From the NCBI RefSeq assembly GCF_050624435.1, contig NC_134538.1:123424937-123488936 (forward strand): a stretch of 64,000 nucleotides of DNA, read 5' to 3'. The notes below the pieces were generated by a model. That model did not search any database, was not told where the DNA came from, and saw nothing but the letters and a program-made list of their open reading frames with translations. The position numbers and the translations under genes were made by a program. Shown one piece after another: positions 47,868-60,943 of this stretch; the first letter of the stretch is position 1, and every line of letters begins with the position of its first letter. This stretch comes from Tenrec ecaudatus. Lineage: Eukaryota > Chordata > Mammalia > Afrosoricida > Tenrecidae.

Positions 47868-48309
47868 ATGCCCGGAGCCGCCGCCGCTGCCGCCGCTGCC
47901 GCCGCGATGCTCCCGGCTCAGGAGGCTGCCAAGCTGTACCACACCAACTATGTGCGGAACTCGCGGGCCATCGGCGTGCTGTGGGCCATCTTCACCATCT
48001 GCTTCGCCATCGTCAACGTGGTGTGCTTCATCCAGCCCTACTGGATCGGCGACGGCGTGGACACCCCGCAAGCCGGCTATTTCGGGCTCTTCCACTACTG
48101 CATCGGCAACGGCTTCTCCCGGGAGCTGACCTGCAGGGGCAGCTTCACGGACTTCTCCACGCTGCCCTCGGGCGCCTTCAAAGCCGCCTCCTTCTTCATC
48201 GGCCTCTCCATGATGCTCATCATCGCCTGCATCGTCTGCTTCACCCTCTTCTTCTTCTGCAACACGGCCACCGTGTACAAGATCTGCGCCTGGATGCAGC
48301 TCACCTCCG
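47868..48309 (+). CDS. LHFPL3: LHFPL3 exon 1 (LHFPL tetraspan subfamily member 3), partial
   Basis: The frame from ATG 47,868 gives MPG, ten alanines, then [17 protein letters not shown]. It matches LHFPL3 rather than LHFPL4, which differs as MLPSQEASKLYHEHYMR. LHFPL proteins are four-span, claudin-like membrane proteins. The best-known relatives are LHFPL5, part of the hair-cell mechanotransduction complex, and LHFPL4, a GABA-A receptor partner. The specific job of LHFPL3 is not well settled. The exon encodes residues 1-147 plus one base: a polyalanine head, TM1 (about 35-55), the first extracellular loop with W59, GLF at 73-75 and cysteines 78 and 89, and TM2 (about 107-130). A second ATG at 47,907 could give an isoform without the polyalanine. 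Later spans lie in exons beyond the window. Confidence 0.95.
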
Positions 48310-48315
48310 GTGAGT
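48310..48315 (+). other. LHFPL3: LHFPL3 exon 1 splice donor
   Basis: The exon ends TCCG and the intron starts GTGAGT, a strong U1-complementary donor. The exon leaves phase 1, so residue 148 is completed by the next exon, consistent with the Ala in family members. The frame read past this point to 48,551 is intronic and not coding. Confidence 0.9.
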
Positions 48316-48560
48316 GCGCGCTCACCTCCGCCGAGCGGGCCAGGGAGGGAGGGGCGCCAGTGGGAGGGACGCCGGCGGGGCGCGCGGCGAGCGCCCGGCC
48401 ACTGGAACCGCTCGGGGCGGCCGGAACCCCCGGGGTTCCCCCGCCAGGGCACCGCCGCCGGGTCCCGGGGCGGGCGCGAACCTCCCAGCGCCCGGGACGC
48501 CCCCAGAGGCACGCGCCGGGCGCTGGCTGGGCCAGGTCCGCCCCGAACTAGAAGGGCGTG

Positions 48561-50048
48561 TGTGCGCGTGTGGACAGGGGTGTGTGGGTGTGCGTGGGTG
48601 TAATCGGCCGCTCCGAGGGGGCTGAAAGGGGGCCAGGGAAGGATCCCGGGAAGAGTGGGATGTGCAGAGGTTAACCTGGAAGGCGTAGTCCGCTTGCCGG
48701 GCTCCTCTCTGGGACTGGGAGGAGGGTGGCTTGGTGGAGGGGCTGGAGGGGGCGTGGTGCCCACAGTCCCGGGGCAATGATAAACCTGTCATTGCTCATC
48801 TGGGGCCGAATACATCTTAGGATGTTCCTTAGCACTGCCCCAACGTCAAGCCTTCCCTTTGCTTCCCTGTCAGAGCAAAGCTCCCTCCATGTAATCCTGT
48901 GCCCGGAGAGTGGACTTGAGGGAGTCCAGATTTCTCAAGCTCTCTCTTTGGGAAACGACTTTGGGGAGGTGAGCAGAGAGCCCTACTTTGCCCGTGGACC
49001 ATAGATTGTGGATAGCTGGAATGACAGATTCAGGAAAGTCCTCCCCCACCCCCTCCCAGCAGCAAAGTTATTCTTAACCCAGAAGAGGGACTAGGGTACC
49101 TCCTCTGGTGTCCTAGGAGTTCGGAAACAAAAACGGACTCCTTCCTCTAACGCCCCTGACGCTGATTCCCTCACTGCCAAGTCTCCTTGGGTGCCCTCCC
49201 TTCCAGAGGCAGGTTTTGACCTTGGGAGTCTTGACCCTCTCCTGTTTCAGCGCCGTTGGGGGCTGATTGATGGATGGCCTGCTTCTGGGGAAAGGGGTAT
49301 GGGGTGCCTCAGACCGTCACACTGTCTTATTTGATCGTCCTGGTGTTTGGAAGACTTGAGTTCATCGTTTATCTTGTGCCTGGGAAGGTTTTCTGGGGAG
49401 TAGAAATGTAATCCTTGAGTTTACCAGAGTGCTAATTGGATGATTAAGTTCTTAAAGGTGCTGGGAGGACAGCTTTAAGATTCGTCATCTCACAGGGCTG
49501 GTCTGATGTGAGAGAAGCTTGTTTGGGGGAGACAATATGTACGGCAGTGTATGCATAAAGTAAGGGTGCCTTGGCTGATCCTGAGGAGCGCAGACTGAAA
49601 AGAGTGGATGTGGGTAGAGACCCCCGCCCCCTTCTCCACAGCCAATTATCCTCCTGCAAAGTAAGATGTCTGCCTTTCCGTCTGTCTTTCCACCCCTGAC
49701 TTCCACTGCTCCCACTGTGGTTTCACAGATACAGTGAACTTTTCCGTCTGTTTCAACTTCAAAACAATTGTGAGGTTGTAAATATAAGTTCAGGGATCAT
49801 GGCTATTCTCGATGCGTCCGTAGCCCTGGTTTGACTTTGAAAAGAACAGGACACGCAGGATGCAGGTGTTTTAGAAAAAGAATTGACCCTGCACAGCTAA
49901 TTTTAATTTTTCTAAGTTAAATGACCTATTTAGGCCGGTGATTCAAACTAGCTTTTCTTTCAAAGGTCTGAAAATAATTTGCAGGTGATTTCTTAACAAC
50001 GCATTCTTCAGTATTTTTGGTTCTATGAGGCTTTGTGCTCTAAAATCC
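48561..50048 (+). other. LHFPL3 intron 1, proximal, no repeats recognised
   Basis: No exon or repeat identified. It is moderately GC-rich with no coding frame I can defend. Confidence 0.45.
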
Positions 50049-50252
50049 GAGCCCAGGTGTCCAGGGGTTAAGCACGGCGCTGCTAGCCCAAAGGTTGGAA
50101 ATTCAAACCCCCAGCTTCTCTGCGGGAGAAAGTTAAGGCAGTCTGCTTCTGTCAAGATCTACAGACGTGGAACCCCTGTGGGAGTACTTCTGCTTTCTCC
50201 TACAGCGTTCTTAGGAGCCGGAATCAGCTCACTGGCAATGGGGTTGGTTGAT
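50049..50252 (+). repeat. AfroSINE, full-length-like
   Basis: Boxes GAGCCCAGGTGTCCAGGGG, GCTGCTAGCCCAAAGGTTGG, CTGCGGGAGAAAGTTAAG and GAATCAGCTCACTGGCAATG follow the complete plus-strand AfroSINE order. It lies in LHFPL3 intron 1. Confidence 0.85.
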
Positions 50253-51760
50253 ATTCTAAACCTAACTTTTAAAAACAAAGAATGAGAAAACTGTTTTGGG
50301 GGAGCTTTGAAGTTAATAAAATGGTAATTATTACAATATTTTATTATTTCCTCTTCTTGGGATAGGGCACACACATCTTCAAATTAAAAAGAATTGTGCG
50401 TGGATCGTTACATACACTGTCACTGTTTAGGTTTTGGCCTAAATATCCTGTTTCATGTGTTATAAAATGTGATGATCACTTTGTACTAAAGAAGATGTAG
50501 GCCCCCCCCCCCATTTTGGAGAAGTGTAGCTCCTTAAGTTGTAGGCACAGTTTTTAAACTTTCATATTTGACCTCTAGATAAACCACAGAAGTATGCAAT
50601 CGAGTTCCTATAGAAGAGCACTGATAAATAGATTAATAAAAGAAGCATTCATGACAATCAGAATCACAGTTGATTGTATCGAGATTTGGAAGGCATCGCA
50701 GACAGAAGCTCTTTCCGAAGAGTGCCTCTGCGTTTACTCGAGTGTTTCTTTTGAGTCTGTGACACCAATAAACTTTACATAATGTGCTACGGCTTGCGCT
50801 CCGCAAGTCCAGCTTCCACATTTTAGGCTCTCTCTTCAGTGTTAAGTAGCTTTTGCATATTTGCAGTTTAACTGCATATAGATTCATGGTGAGTGTAATT
50901 TGCTAAACATGAAAGATGAGACTTAATGTATCATTTCCTTATCAAGGCTATTTAGCCCTCCTTGGGAATCAGATGATTAACTTGTGAATTTGGTTATCCA
51001 TGCCTTTTAATGTTACAGTATCACAAATCATAGGTAAAATAAAATCCTCTGTGAAATAATATCCTGAAATGATGGAAGCAGGAAACATTCTTCTGGCAAT
51101 ATACCACCAAGATGCTTTTTAAAATGATCCTGAACAATGGGCCAGAAAAAGTATTGGACTTGAAAATGATTTTTCCCTTCTGTTTAGATGTGTGGAGAAC
51201 ACATAATTAATGCTGCTATTCTGAACACCTTGCTATCGCCCTCTTCTCTCTAAATCATGACAGTCTCAGGGGTGTGAAACCAGGAAAACACAGAATTAGA
51301 AGCTAATATGTCACAGACTTCTGGATGTAATTCTGTACTTATCTACAATAGTTAATACATGAGTAAAGGCAAAAATAAACAATAGCAATAAGAGATTCAA
51401 AATTCCCCACATCTATAGAGATGTTTTTCTTCTTCCTATGTGATTTCTGTAACCATAAAAGGAAAAAAAGCATTTTTACCCAGTAAGATGGAAAGGAAAT
51501 TATGTCCATCTGGGAACTTGGCTCATTGTCCTCATATTCTTGTACTTTAGATTAATATTTCTGTTTGCAAGTCTATCAGTCTCATAGAAATTTTAAGTTT
51601 GGTTTGCATGTGTGTTTTTCTGACTATAAACTTTATTTTGCATTGTTACTAGGTGAATTTTTTACACCATTATAGATCAAAAGACATTTTTTCTTTCCTA
51701 AATTAAACTAAAATAATCTTAAAACTAAAGTGGACCTTAAACTGTTGTAGACGCCTGTCC
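50253..51760 (+). other. LHFPL3 intron 1, anonymous
   Basis: A run of 11 C lies at 50,502-50,512. The rest has no assigned repeat or exon. Confidence 0.4.
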
Positions 51761-51766
51761 ACCATG

Positions 51767-51977
51767 GAGCCCTGGTGGTGACCTGTTTATGAGTCGGACT
51801 GCATCTGCATGGTTGGCAGTTAGAAACCACCAGCCTCTCCTCCGAGGAAGACGAGGCTGTCTACCCCCATAATCAGTTACAATCTTGGAAAGGCACCGGG
51901 CAGTCCTACCCTGCCCTATAGGGTCACTGGAAGTCAGCATTGACTTGAGGGCAGTGAGTCTGAATTTTGGTTTTATG
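51767..51977 (+). repeat. AfroSINE, full-length-like
   Basis: Starts GAGCCCTGGTGGTGACCTG and runs through AGGCACCGGGCAGTCCTACC and CTATAGGGTCACTGGAAG to GGGCAGTGAGTCTGAATTTT. Confidence 0.88.
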
Positions 51978-52510
51978 TGTAAAGAAAGGCTAAGCTTCCT
52001 GGCAGGAGGGATACAGTTAGACAAAGGTGTATATCCCCATCCTTTATTGTAATTAATTGTGAGTGTACCAAAAAGGAGGGCCACCAAGGTGCTAAGGGTC
52101 TGTGGAAGGAATGAATTGTTTAGTCACGTTCTCCATTCTCCCAGTCAGTTTCCCCCAACTCTTGTGTTTCTGTGGAGAGTGAGAATCGCAGAAGTAAGAC
52201 TAGAGGAGAGCCTTTGCCCTGTTAGAACCCCTCACTCATTGGTACCCTGCCCCTTCCTTATTGCACTCATCAGCACTTGAAATTAGAAATGTGCTTGGGG
52301 GCTTGTTTGATGTCTGTCTTCTCTAATTACACTGGAGAACCCATAAAGCCATGTCTGCTTTTGTTCATAGAGCATGGAGATCGAGAGACAGGGCAGTCTA
52401 AAGATGCAGGTTTGCAACCTGACTCTCGCATCTGCCAGCAGTGCCATCATGGGAAGCAATCTCTCTCTATTTCAGTTGTTCATTTGCAAACTGATGACAT
52501 AATCATCCCT
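51978..52510 (+). other. LHFPL3 intron 1, anonymous
   Basis: Nothing assignable. The 121-aa frame at 52,277-52,642 lies partly in a MITE and has no recognised similarity. Confidence 0.35.
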
Positions 52511-52512
52511 CT

Positions 52513-52595
52513 GAAGGGGCTTCGAGAAGTTCATGAAAATAAAAATAGAATGAAAAGACGATGGAATTTTCCCACAAACTTTTTGAACCCCGCCC
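52513..52595. mobile_element. mariner-like palindromic MITE
   Basis: Left arm GAAGGGGCTTCGAGAAGTTC and right arm AAACTTTTTGAACCCC are the terminal inverted repeats. It belongs to the same family as the copies at 35.6, 57.4 and 61.7 kb. Confidence 0.75.
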
Positions 52596-52664
52596 CGTGC
52601 TTCAAAAGATCGGTGAAAGAATCATCGGTCAGTGTCTTCTAGGGTACCAGGGACTCTTTAAATC

Positions 52665-52801
52665 CAGGTAGAACTGCCCTGGTGGGTTTCCAAGACTGTA
52701 ACTCTTTATGGGAATAGAAAGCCCGCTTTTCCTTGGTGGCTTTGAATTGCTGACCTGTGGTTAGCAGCCCAGTACGTAACCATGACACCACCAGCGCACC
52801 C
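52665..52801 (-). repeat. AfroSINE, antisense, truncated
   Basis: Runs from GGTAGAACTGCCCTGGTGGG to CCATGACACCACCAGCGC. The tail part is missing. Confidence 0.75.
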
Positions 52802-53675
52802 AGAACAGTGTCTGGTGCCTACTCGCTGAGCACGCTGTGTGCCCTGGGACTGCTGCTTGGTGGTGGTGTTAGGACCGCAGTGTTCCGATGCACAGTCGTA
52901 GGTGTGTGTCTGACACATAGTAGGCGAGAGATACGTTCTCTAGAGGGGATGAATAAAACAGAATAAATAATTCGGGGAAGAAAGATGCACAGAGTGGTTA
53001 TAAATTCCCTCCATGCCGTGGTGAAAAAGGATGCCCACACTTTGAAAGACGTGGTGCTCATACTTCTCAGCTGCTGGTGGCAGCAGCAGTGAACCACACC
53101 CGAACTCTTTGGAATCCTTGGCTGGCCTTGGTTGTGCCTTGAGAACCTGAGTTGTGATGTTCTTCTCCCAAATGAAGGCTTTCCCCCATGCACAGGTAAC
53201 GGTCTTTATCACAACCTTAAGGATAAACAATTTTTATCTGAAGATTCATTAACCTTTCCTTTGACATTGACTTCTCAAAAAAGAACTCACCCTTAAAGGC
53301 AAGGTTTGATGCACACAGAAATCACATGGTCGGGTCCACCTCCTAGCAGTAGGAGCATAGGGTCCTGGTTGGTTTCTTGCATACCTTCAGGACTGATCCA
53401 GACCTGGATTGGAGAATGCATTTTCCAGATTTGTCCATCTCTCCTTATGGGGCATTGGGGCAGAGTTGGACATGCTCCCCTTGGCACTGCCAGGGACCAG
53501 GACAGCCTGCGTGTGCAGAGCTCAAGAGGGTGTAAGGCTGAGATTTACTCAAAATCAGGCTCAGCGGTCAGGACAGTAGCCAGTATGGAGCAGAATGGTG
53601 AGAGCGTTTCCTCCAAAAGCTGTCAAAATAAAATACTGAATCCACTGCCCTGGAGGACCCACGCCCGGAGGACTC
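52802..53675 (+). other. LHFPL3 intron 1, anonymous
   Basis: The 124-aa and 159-aa frames here have no recognisable domain; the second is partly AfroSINE. No exon was identified. Confidence 0.35.
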
Positions 53676-53805
53676 CGGTAGAACGATTCCATAGGATTTC
53701 CAAAGCTGTCATCTTTATGAAAGCAGATCTTCGCATGTTTCTCTGTGGAGTTGCTGGTGGGTTAGAGAGGAAGACTTTGGGTTAGCACTTGAGCATGTAA
53801 ACAGT
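53676..53805 (-). repeat. AfroSINE fragment, antisense
   Basis: GTAGAACGATTCCATAGG, then CAAAGCTGTCATCTTTATGA and TGGAGTTGCTGGTGGG follow antisense AfroSINE order. Confidence 0.65.
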
Positions 53806-53825
53806 ACTGTTCAAGATCTAGTCCA

Positions 53826-54013
53826 AAAACTCACTGCCATTGAGTCAGTTTTGATTCATAGCTACCCCGTAGGACAGGGCAGAACTGCCCCTTTGGGTTT
53901 CTGAGACTTCAAATCTTTATGGGAGTAGAAAGCCCCATCTTTCTCCCACAGAGTGGCTGGTGGCTTAGAACGGCTGACTTTGTGGTTAGCAGTTCAGTGG
54001 GTAACCCCTACAT
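53826..54013 (-). repeat. AfroSINE, antisense, nearly complete
   Basis: Starts AAACTCACTGCCATTGAGTC and runs through GACAGGGCAGAACTGCCCC and GAGTGGCTGGTGGCTTAG to the head-side TAACCCCTACATC. Confidence 0.85.
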
Positions 54014-54145
54014 CCTCTACCTTAAATTCAGAGTTATGGAGGAGGTCGGAAATGACCATTTCCAACACTGCCAGGTGCTGTGAGAAGAATGTGTGTGGTT
54101 ACTGGGAAGCAGTTTTCATTTTCTAACAACAGATTGTACGTGTTT

Positions 54146-56005
54146 GTGTGTGTATATATATATATTTTTTTTTTTCATGCCAAACTTGGAATTGATTAGT
54201 AGAATTTAAAAACTTCTTTCTTTTTGCTTTTATGTAGCGTGACAAGGAATGTGACAATTGAAGAGATGTTGGAAAATATATTAATATAAATGTCAAAATG
54301 AACTCTTTTTATAGCATTGAGATTTTAAAGGAACATCTGTGAAAAACAGTGGGGCCCATACACCCCATACGGCACAGTACAGTTGTTCCATTTTCTTTTC
54401 TCTTTTTGCCCCCTTCTCTTAGAGCCAAGCTGTACACGCAACAGCTTTCCCCACTATGGAAAAAAATGTTAACAAATGTTAGCTAAATGTTTAAATACGT
54501 CTATAAATAAATGGTAAGAGATGAAAGCCCGACCAGAAGGTGGCATCAGGTGCTCTGCATGGAAACAGTGATTAGTCGAGGCTCTTTTTGTGTGGCTCGA
54601 TGCAGTGACCTGATAAGCAGGGTCCAGATGGCCTGGCCAATAGACAAGTATTACATCTTACCCTCATCCCTTAGAAATCTTTCAAAGCGAGCAAATTTTA
54701 AATGGATAAAGGAGCAGCTGACAGACAGCGTTAGCTGCAGTACGTGGCTCAGTGCACCTCTGCGTGTGAGGTGAGAAGAGAGACTGCGAGGAGTGGGGAG
54801 AACTGCAGATCACACCGGTGTGAAGCAAAGAAAACTCCAGGAGAATTCTAATTTGGGGGCTTGATACATGATAGGTGGGAGAGTTTTAAAGTGTAATGTC
54901 TGTAATATATTTGATCTTTGGAGGGGGGTGTCACACCAGCTTTAATTAATGTGATTTTTTCCTTATCCTAATGAATCAACTGGATATTTGAAATGAGAAA
55001 AGAACCATGGAGCCAACCTTATTCTTAATAATAACAAGAAGATATTAATAATGACCGAAAGGAAGAGAATGTTTGCACAATATCATGGCGTTCTCAGAAT
55101 CATTGACGACTCTTCTATGCCACTTCAAGTGCACAAAGTCGTGGCCCAACTCATAGATTAAAGTGTCCTCCGGGTAATCATGAACAGCCCTCGCAGCCTG
55201 TCTTCTAAAATAAAATAGAAAAAATGAGCAGCTTGTAAGAAGATAGCTTCTTGAGGGTAATCAGATAGGTGCCGTATCCGACTACCGTTAGGCAGAATGC
55301 GGAAAGCAAGCCGTCCTTTCTAAAATAGGAATTGCTAGTGTGAAACAGCCAGCGTTGGTTGGTTTTGCGTACGGCGTTCTACCATCTTGCCCAGCACAAT
55401 GAAACAAATTCTGCAGCAGGATGAGAGGACTGTGCGCTCAAGAAGAAAGGCCCCCAATGACAAACTGGATGAAGTGAGTCTTCTGGATGCCTGGGGTTGT
55501 GAGAGGATGATGAATCGCTGAGAGAGCTGGTGGGAGATCAGTGGATAGTGGGGATGAAGGCAGTTTGGGTTCGAAAAAGGGGCCTTAACTCAGAAGCAGA
55601 CATGTAGAATTGAGCTCCTCTAGGCTTCTTCCCCTTCTGTGCCTTATTAAAAAGCAATGGATGATGGGAGTTTGAAGGGAACACACCCTTAGCTTTTGGC
55701 GGAGTGCCTCAAGCATAGAACCATTTACCTAAAAGCCTGGGCTTCTTGTTGAGATGGTCTGTCGGGGCGCTCTGCAGGAGTCTTCGTGGGTTTCGGGGAG
55801 GATAAAGAGTAAGCTGTAAAGCAGAAAGAGACTTGTACCATCACCTGACAGGTGACTTAGTGTTTGAAAACCAGTCACACAGATCCTGTGAAGCATGGCA
55901 GGGCCCTAGAGAGGGGCAGTAAAACGAAGTATGAGTTGAAAAGACATGATGAAACTCAAGGTTGAAAGTTTGTGAAATTTGATAGAAAATCAAAGACTTG
56001 TTGAA
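54146..56005 (+). other. LHFPL3 intron 1, mostly non-repetitive
   Basis: A short TA/T run lies at 54,148-54,176. Positions 54,500-54,780 and 54,930-55,100 are without a recognised repeat and look like candidate conserved non-coding sequence, but this cannot be shown without alignment. The 87-aa frame at 54,511-54,774 is not supported as an exon. Confidence 0.35.
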
Positions 56006-56009
56006 TTTG

Positions 56010-56620
56010 ATATCATCCACAGCTTAAATTACGGTGCTGGCGAAGAATACTGAAAGAATCATAGACTCCAGGAGAGCAGCCCAATCCATCTTCAAGAAAG
56101 CACAGCCAGGGTGCGCCTTGAAATCAGGAGGGCAAGACTTCATCTCACTTACTTTGGACGTGTTATCAAGAGAGACCAAACAAACCAACCCCCCCCCCCA
56201 CCCTCCCCAAGCCCTCCCTGCCGTCAGGTCTATTCTAACTCACAGGAACTCAGTAGGACAGGGGAGACCCGCCCCTGTGGGCTTCCAAGACTTAATTCCT
56301 TACAGGAGTAGAAAGCGCATCTTCCTCCTGCAGAGTGGCTGCTGGCTTCCAAGTGATGACTTTGTGGTCAGCAGCCCAACTCATAAGCCGAGGCCACCAG
56401 TGTCCCTCCATCGAGAGAGACCGGTCCCTGGGAAAGGACATCATGCTTGGCAAAAGAGAAGGTCAGCGAGACAAAGACCTCAGTGGCGTGGATTGATGCG
56501 GTGGCTGCTCTAACGACAGCAAGGGCGAGGCTGGCACCAGGAAGGGCATCGCTTCCTTCCGTTACACATCGGGTCAGTAGGAATTGCAGCTAACTCCGCG
56601 GCACCTAACAACAACATGGC
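56010..56620 (+). mobile_element. RTE1-type LINE 3' part, interrupted by an AfroSINE
   Basis: The left part (56,010-56,177) and right part (56,423-56,600) are parts of one RTE1 3' region. Coding blocks read ARLHLTYFGRVIKRD before the insertion and continue SLGKDIMLG after it. The 3' end is GCGGCACCTAACAACAACATG. Confidence 0.85.
56165..56422 (-). mobile_element. AfroSINE nested in RTE1, 13-bp TSD
   Basis: Target duplication ATCAAGAGAGACC (56,165-56,177) and ATCGAGAGAGACC (56,410-56,422), one mismatch. The insert 56,178-56,409 reads antisense: its tail side begins AAACAAACC and a run of 12 C (56,189-56,200). Its body passes GGACAGGGGAGACCCGCCCC and GAGTGGCTGCTGGC to the head-side GGCCACCAGTGTCCC. 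Confidence 0.9.
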
Positions 56621-57175
56621 TTCCATAAGTGTCGGTGCAGGCCAAGTAGAGCGCCAGAATTCGCATTGCTCTGTAGAGCTGGGTGCAGATGCCAGGTATG
56701 GGGGTAAAAACATCATGTCACGATGCCCACTCACCACAAGAACTTACTGGATCTTTTATAAAGGCAATATGTAGCAAGACTGAGATAAGCCAACCTAAGA
56801 AAGAAAAGATCATTATGAACTTGGATAGAACATGTTCCTATAGTTTTTCTTGGAAAATCTAGTTATGGATTGTAAAGTAAAATGAATTTCTGTAATGACT
56901 TGAATGGAGAAAGGGAAGTTACAGTGTGTATTTTAAAGAAAAAATATAGGACATCTTAAGAAAATTTATGATGACAAGCTAATTGGATTTATGTGATGTG
57001 AGATATTAGCTGAATATGTACACTCTTGTTGATTGGGCAAGGAATAGTATTGGCCAGAACTGCAGTATTTCTCAAACCATGGTCCTGATACCAATTTAAT
57101 AGATAATAACAATTGGGTCAACAGATAGAAAAATAATGTAATAAAACCTTCATTTCTTAAAATATCTACATGCTC
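56621..57175 (+). other. LHFPL3 intron 1, anonymous
   Basis: Nothing recognised. Confidence 0.35.
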
Positions 57176-57176
57176 A

Positions 57177-57177
<1 letters not shown>

Positions 57178-57242
<65 letters not shown>
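57178..57242. repeat. AT dinucleotide microsatellite, about 65 bp
   Basis: A pure uninterrupted AT run. The 72-aa frame that reads through it as alternating Y and I is not a gene. Confidence 0.95.
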
Positions 57243-57244
<2 letters not shown>

Positions 57245-57402
57245 TGGGAGACTAGGTCACAGTGCAAAATGTACCACTGCTGTGTTGCAGATTTCTGTAA
57301 CAGAATTCCTCAGTGTAGAGTGAGACTTAAAATAAAGCCTCACTTTATTTTTGAGTCTGAGGATTCAATGAAGATATATATAAACTAAAGTGGAGCAAAT
57401 AT

Positions 57403-57480
57403 AATGGGGGCTTCATTAAGTTCGTGGACAAATGGAATTAAAAGACAATGAAAAATGTTCATCAATTTTTTGAAATTTTC
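57403..57480. mobile_element. mariner-like palindromic MITE
   Basis: Left arm ATGGGGGCTTCATTAAGTTC and right arm CAATTTTTTGAAATTTTC. Target-like TA bases lie next to the left end. It is the most diverged of the four copies. Confidence 0.65.
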
Positions 57481-58362
57481 TCAGATAGTAAGCATTTATG
57501 AAAATGCTAATCATGCTTGCTATCATTAATTACTACTGAAGAGAAGGCTGGAGGACTGTTTAGTCGTTAGCAAATTCAGTAGACAGAAGAGGTGAACTCA
57601 CAGTGAGCTGAAGGACAGTTTGTAGTTTGGGAATCACACTCACACATTCAAGACCTACCTTATAGGAGTAACCTGAGGATCAAGAAAGATAAAGTAAGAG
57701 CCTTCTATAAGTTGCAGTGTTGTACATATGCCATTATGATTCCCTTAATGGGTTTTAAACATCATTAACAAAACTATAATTGATTTTAATTTTATGCTCA
57801 TAGGGTCCTGTCTCTCCATTTCATTTGCTTAGAGTGGTGGTTTTAAGTAACAAGAATTTATTTGAGAGATAAATCTTAACTGTTTTATAACTTCAGCCAA
57901 AAAAATTTGTGGAAAAAAAAATAGGAGCCATATTTTGATGACTGCATGGACCAAATAATCATTTAATTGTGTCAGGACTTAAGCATCTATGTATTCTTCA
58001 GTTCTCCAAATGATAGAGAAAGCTTATCAAATATTTCAAAAGCAACAGACAGTAATCTTAATCTCTAATAGTATTATGTTATATTGGTGAGTTTTTATAT
58101 TTGCTGCTGTAGCAAAGAAAGTGGTCATTTAATATTTTAAAATTTATGTTAAAATAAGATTATGTTGCTCTGTTTCATTAACATGCAAATTTGTTATACT
58201 TCTTTTGCCTTTCTACATAAACAAACGAAAAATCCCAAACGAGTTCTTGTGCATGTTTTCATTTCAGATTTGGTCATCAGCATACTGTAAGTTTGCTGTA
58301 GCGACATCTATGACAATGGCCCAAACCATTGACTTGAACAACAAACAAAAGAATATTTTTAA
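57481..58362 (+). other. LHFPL3 intron 1, anonymous AT-rich DNA
   Basis: No exon or assigned repeat. Confidence 0.35.
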
Positions 58363-58545
58363 GTTGTCCCGGTGGTGCACTAGTTTAAACATTGAGCTGC
58401 TAACCAATGGCTGCCCCTGCTCCGTGAGAGAAAGCTGAAGCGAGGTGCTTCAGTCAAGACTTACAGCCTCAACAACCTCATGGGGCAGTTCTACTCTGTA
58501 CAATGGGTGCATTACGAGGCAGAAGCTACCTGAGGGTGACAGATT
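58363..58545 (+). repeat. AfroSINE, nearly complete
   Basis: Starts GTCCCGGTGGTGCACTAG, then GAGCTGCTAACCAATGGC, CAACCTCATGGGGCAG and GCATTACGAGGCAGAAGC. Confidence 0.8.
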
Positions 58546-59189
58546 CTTTTCTTGGTACACGTTTGCAAATCCTATTTTAAGGATGCCTACCAAGGTTAAT
58601 GTTCACAGGAGGATTTACAATGTAAGCACAGTGCGTCAGACCCATTGCATTTGGAAATGCTGGTGAAAATTGTCACACAGTCTTCCAACTGTGTCCATAG
58701 GTGCTAGTGAACAGCCCATACGCTCCTACACCTCCCAGCCTGCGGAGAAGAACCTCTAGTAGGAGACCTAGGACGGGGAAATTGGCTAGGATCTACCCCG
58801 CTCTAGTTCACGGTACAGAAGACCCCTTCATTAGCAGCAGGATGGGCTCTAGAGGGAGCTCCAGCCCTGTCGTCCTGTGCTTCGAAGACCATTGCTGTTT
58901 ACAGGGTCAGGTCCAGAGTTGTCTCCTCACTTAGGCTACTGGTAGGAGAAGATAGGAGATTAAAAGCAAACAAGGAAAGGTACTGAGACAGAACACAGAC
59001 CTTAGGAGGGAAAGCTCCTTTACCTACAAAGAAAACGTCAACCCCATTGAACAATTCTGTGGCCCACTGATTTAAAACTCTTTGCAACTAAACTGGCTTT
59101 TTCCAAGAATCTGTTTTTTTAAGGGGACACGGCATAGCCATTTCCAACCAGGAATATGGACATTGGTTTTAATCTGAGGAAGGATTTTT
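58546..59189 (+). other. LHFPL3 intron 1, anonymous
   Basis: No exon recognised. Confidence 0.35.
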
Positions 59190-60940
<1,751 letters not shown>

Positions 60941-60943
60941 TAT

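Larger units (their letters stand above)
47040..48560 (+). promoter_or_regulatory. LHFPL3: CpG island with LHFPL3 promoter region
   Basis: CpG and GC content rise sharply from about 47,040 and peak at 47,400-48,540, then fall away. No TATA box sits near the coding start, and the transcription start cannot be set from sequence. GC boxes include GGGGGCGGGG at 47,473-47,482. A GGA-rich purine tract covers about 47,791-47,867 just before the first ATG. The 515-aa minus-strand frame and the several plus-strand frames in this island are chance frames caused by low stop-codon density in GC-rich DNA. Confidence 0.85.

Noticed and set aside
48310..48551. Exon 1 frame extended past 48,309
   Set aside because: A strong GTGAGT donor lies at 48,310 and family members continue differently (Ala-Ala-Cys after Thr-Ser); the extension is low complexity.
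47217..48764. 515-aa minus-strand open frame opposite LHFPL3 exon 1
   Set aside because: It lies in a very GC-rich CpG island with few stop codons, is low complexity (P, A, G, R-rich), and is antisense to a confidently identified exon. There is no domain I recognise.
53306..53785. 159-aa frame as an LHFPL3 or unknown exon
   Set aside because: The C-terminal part is an antisense AfroSINE and there is no conserved motif or splice context.
57170..57388. 72-aa frame with a Tyr-Ile repeat
   Set aside because: It is the translation of an AT microsatellite.
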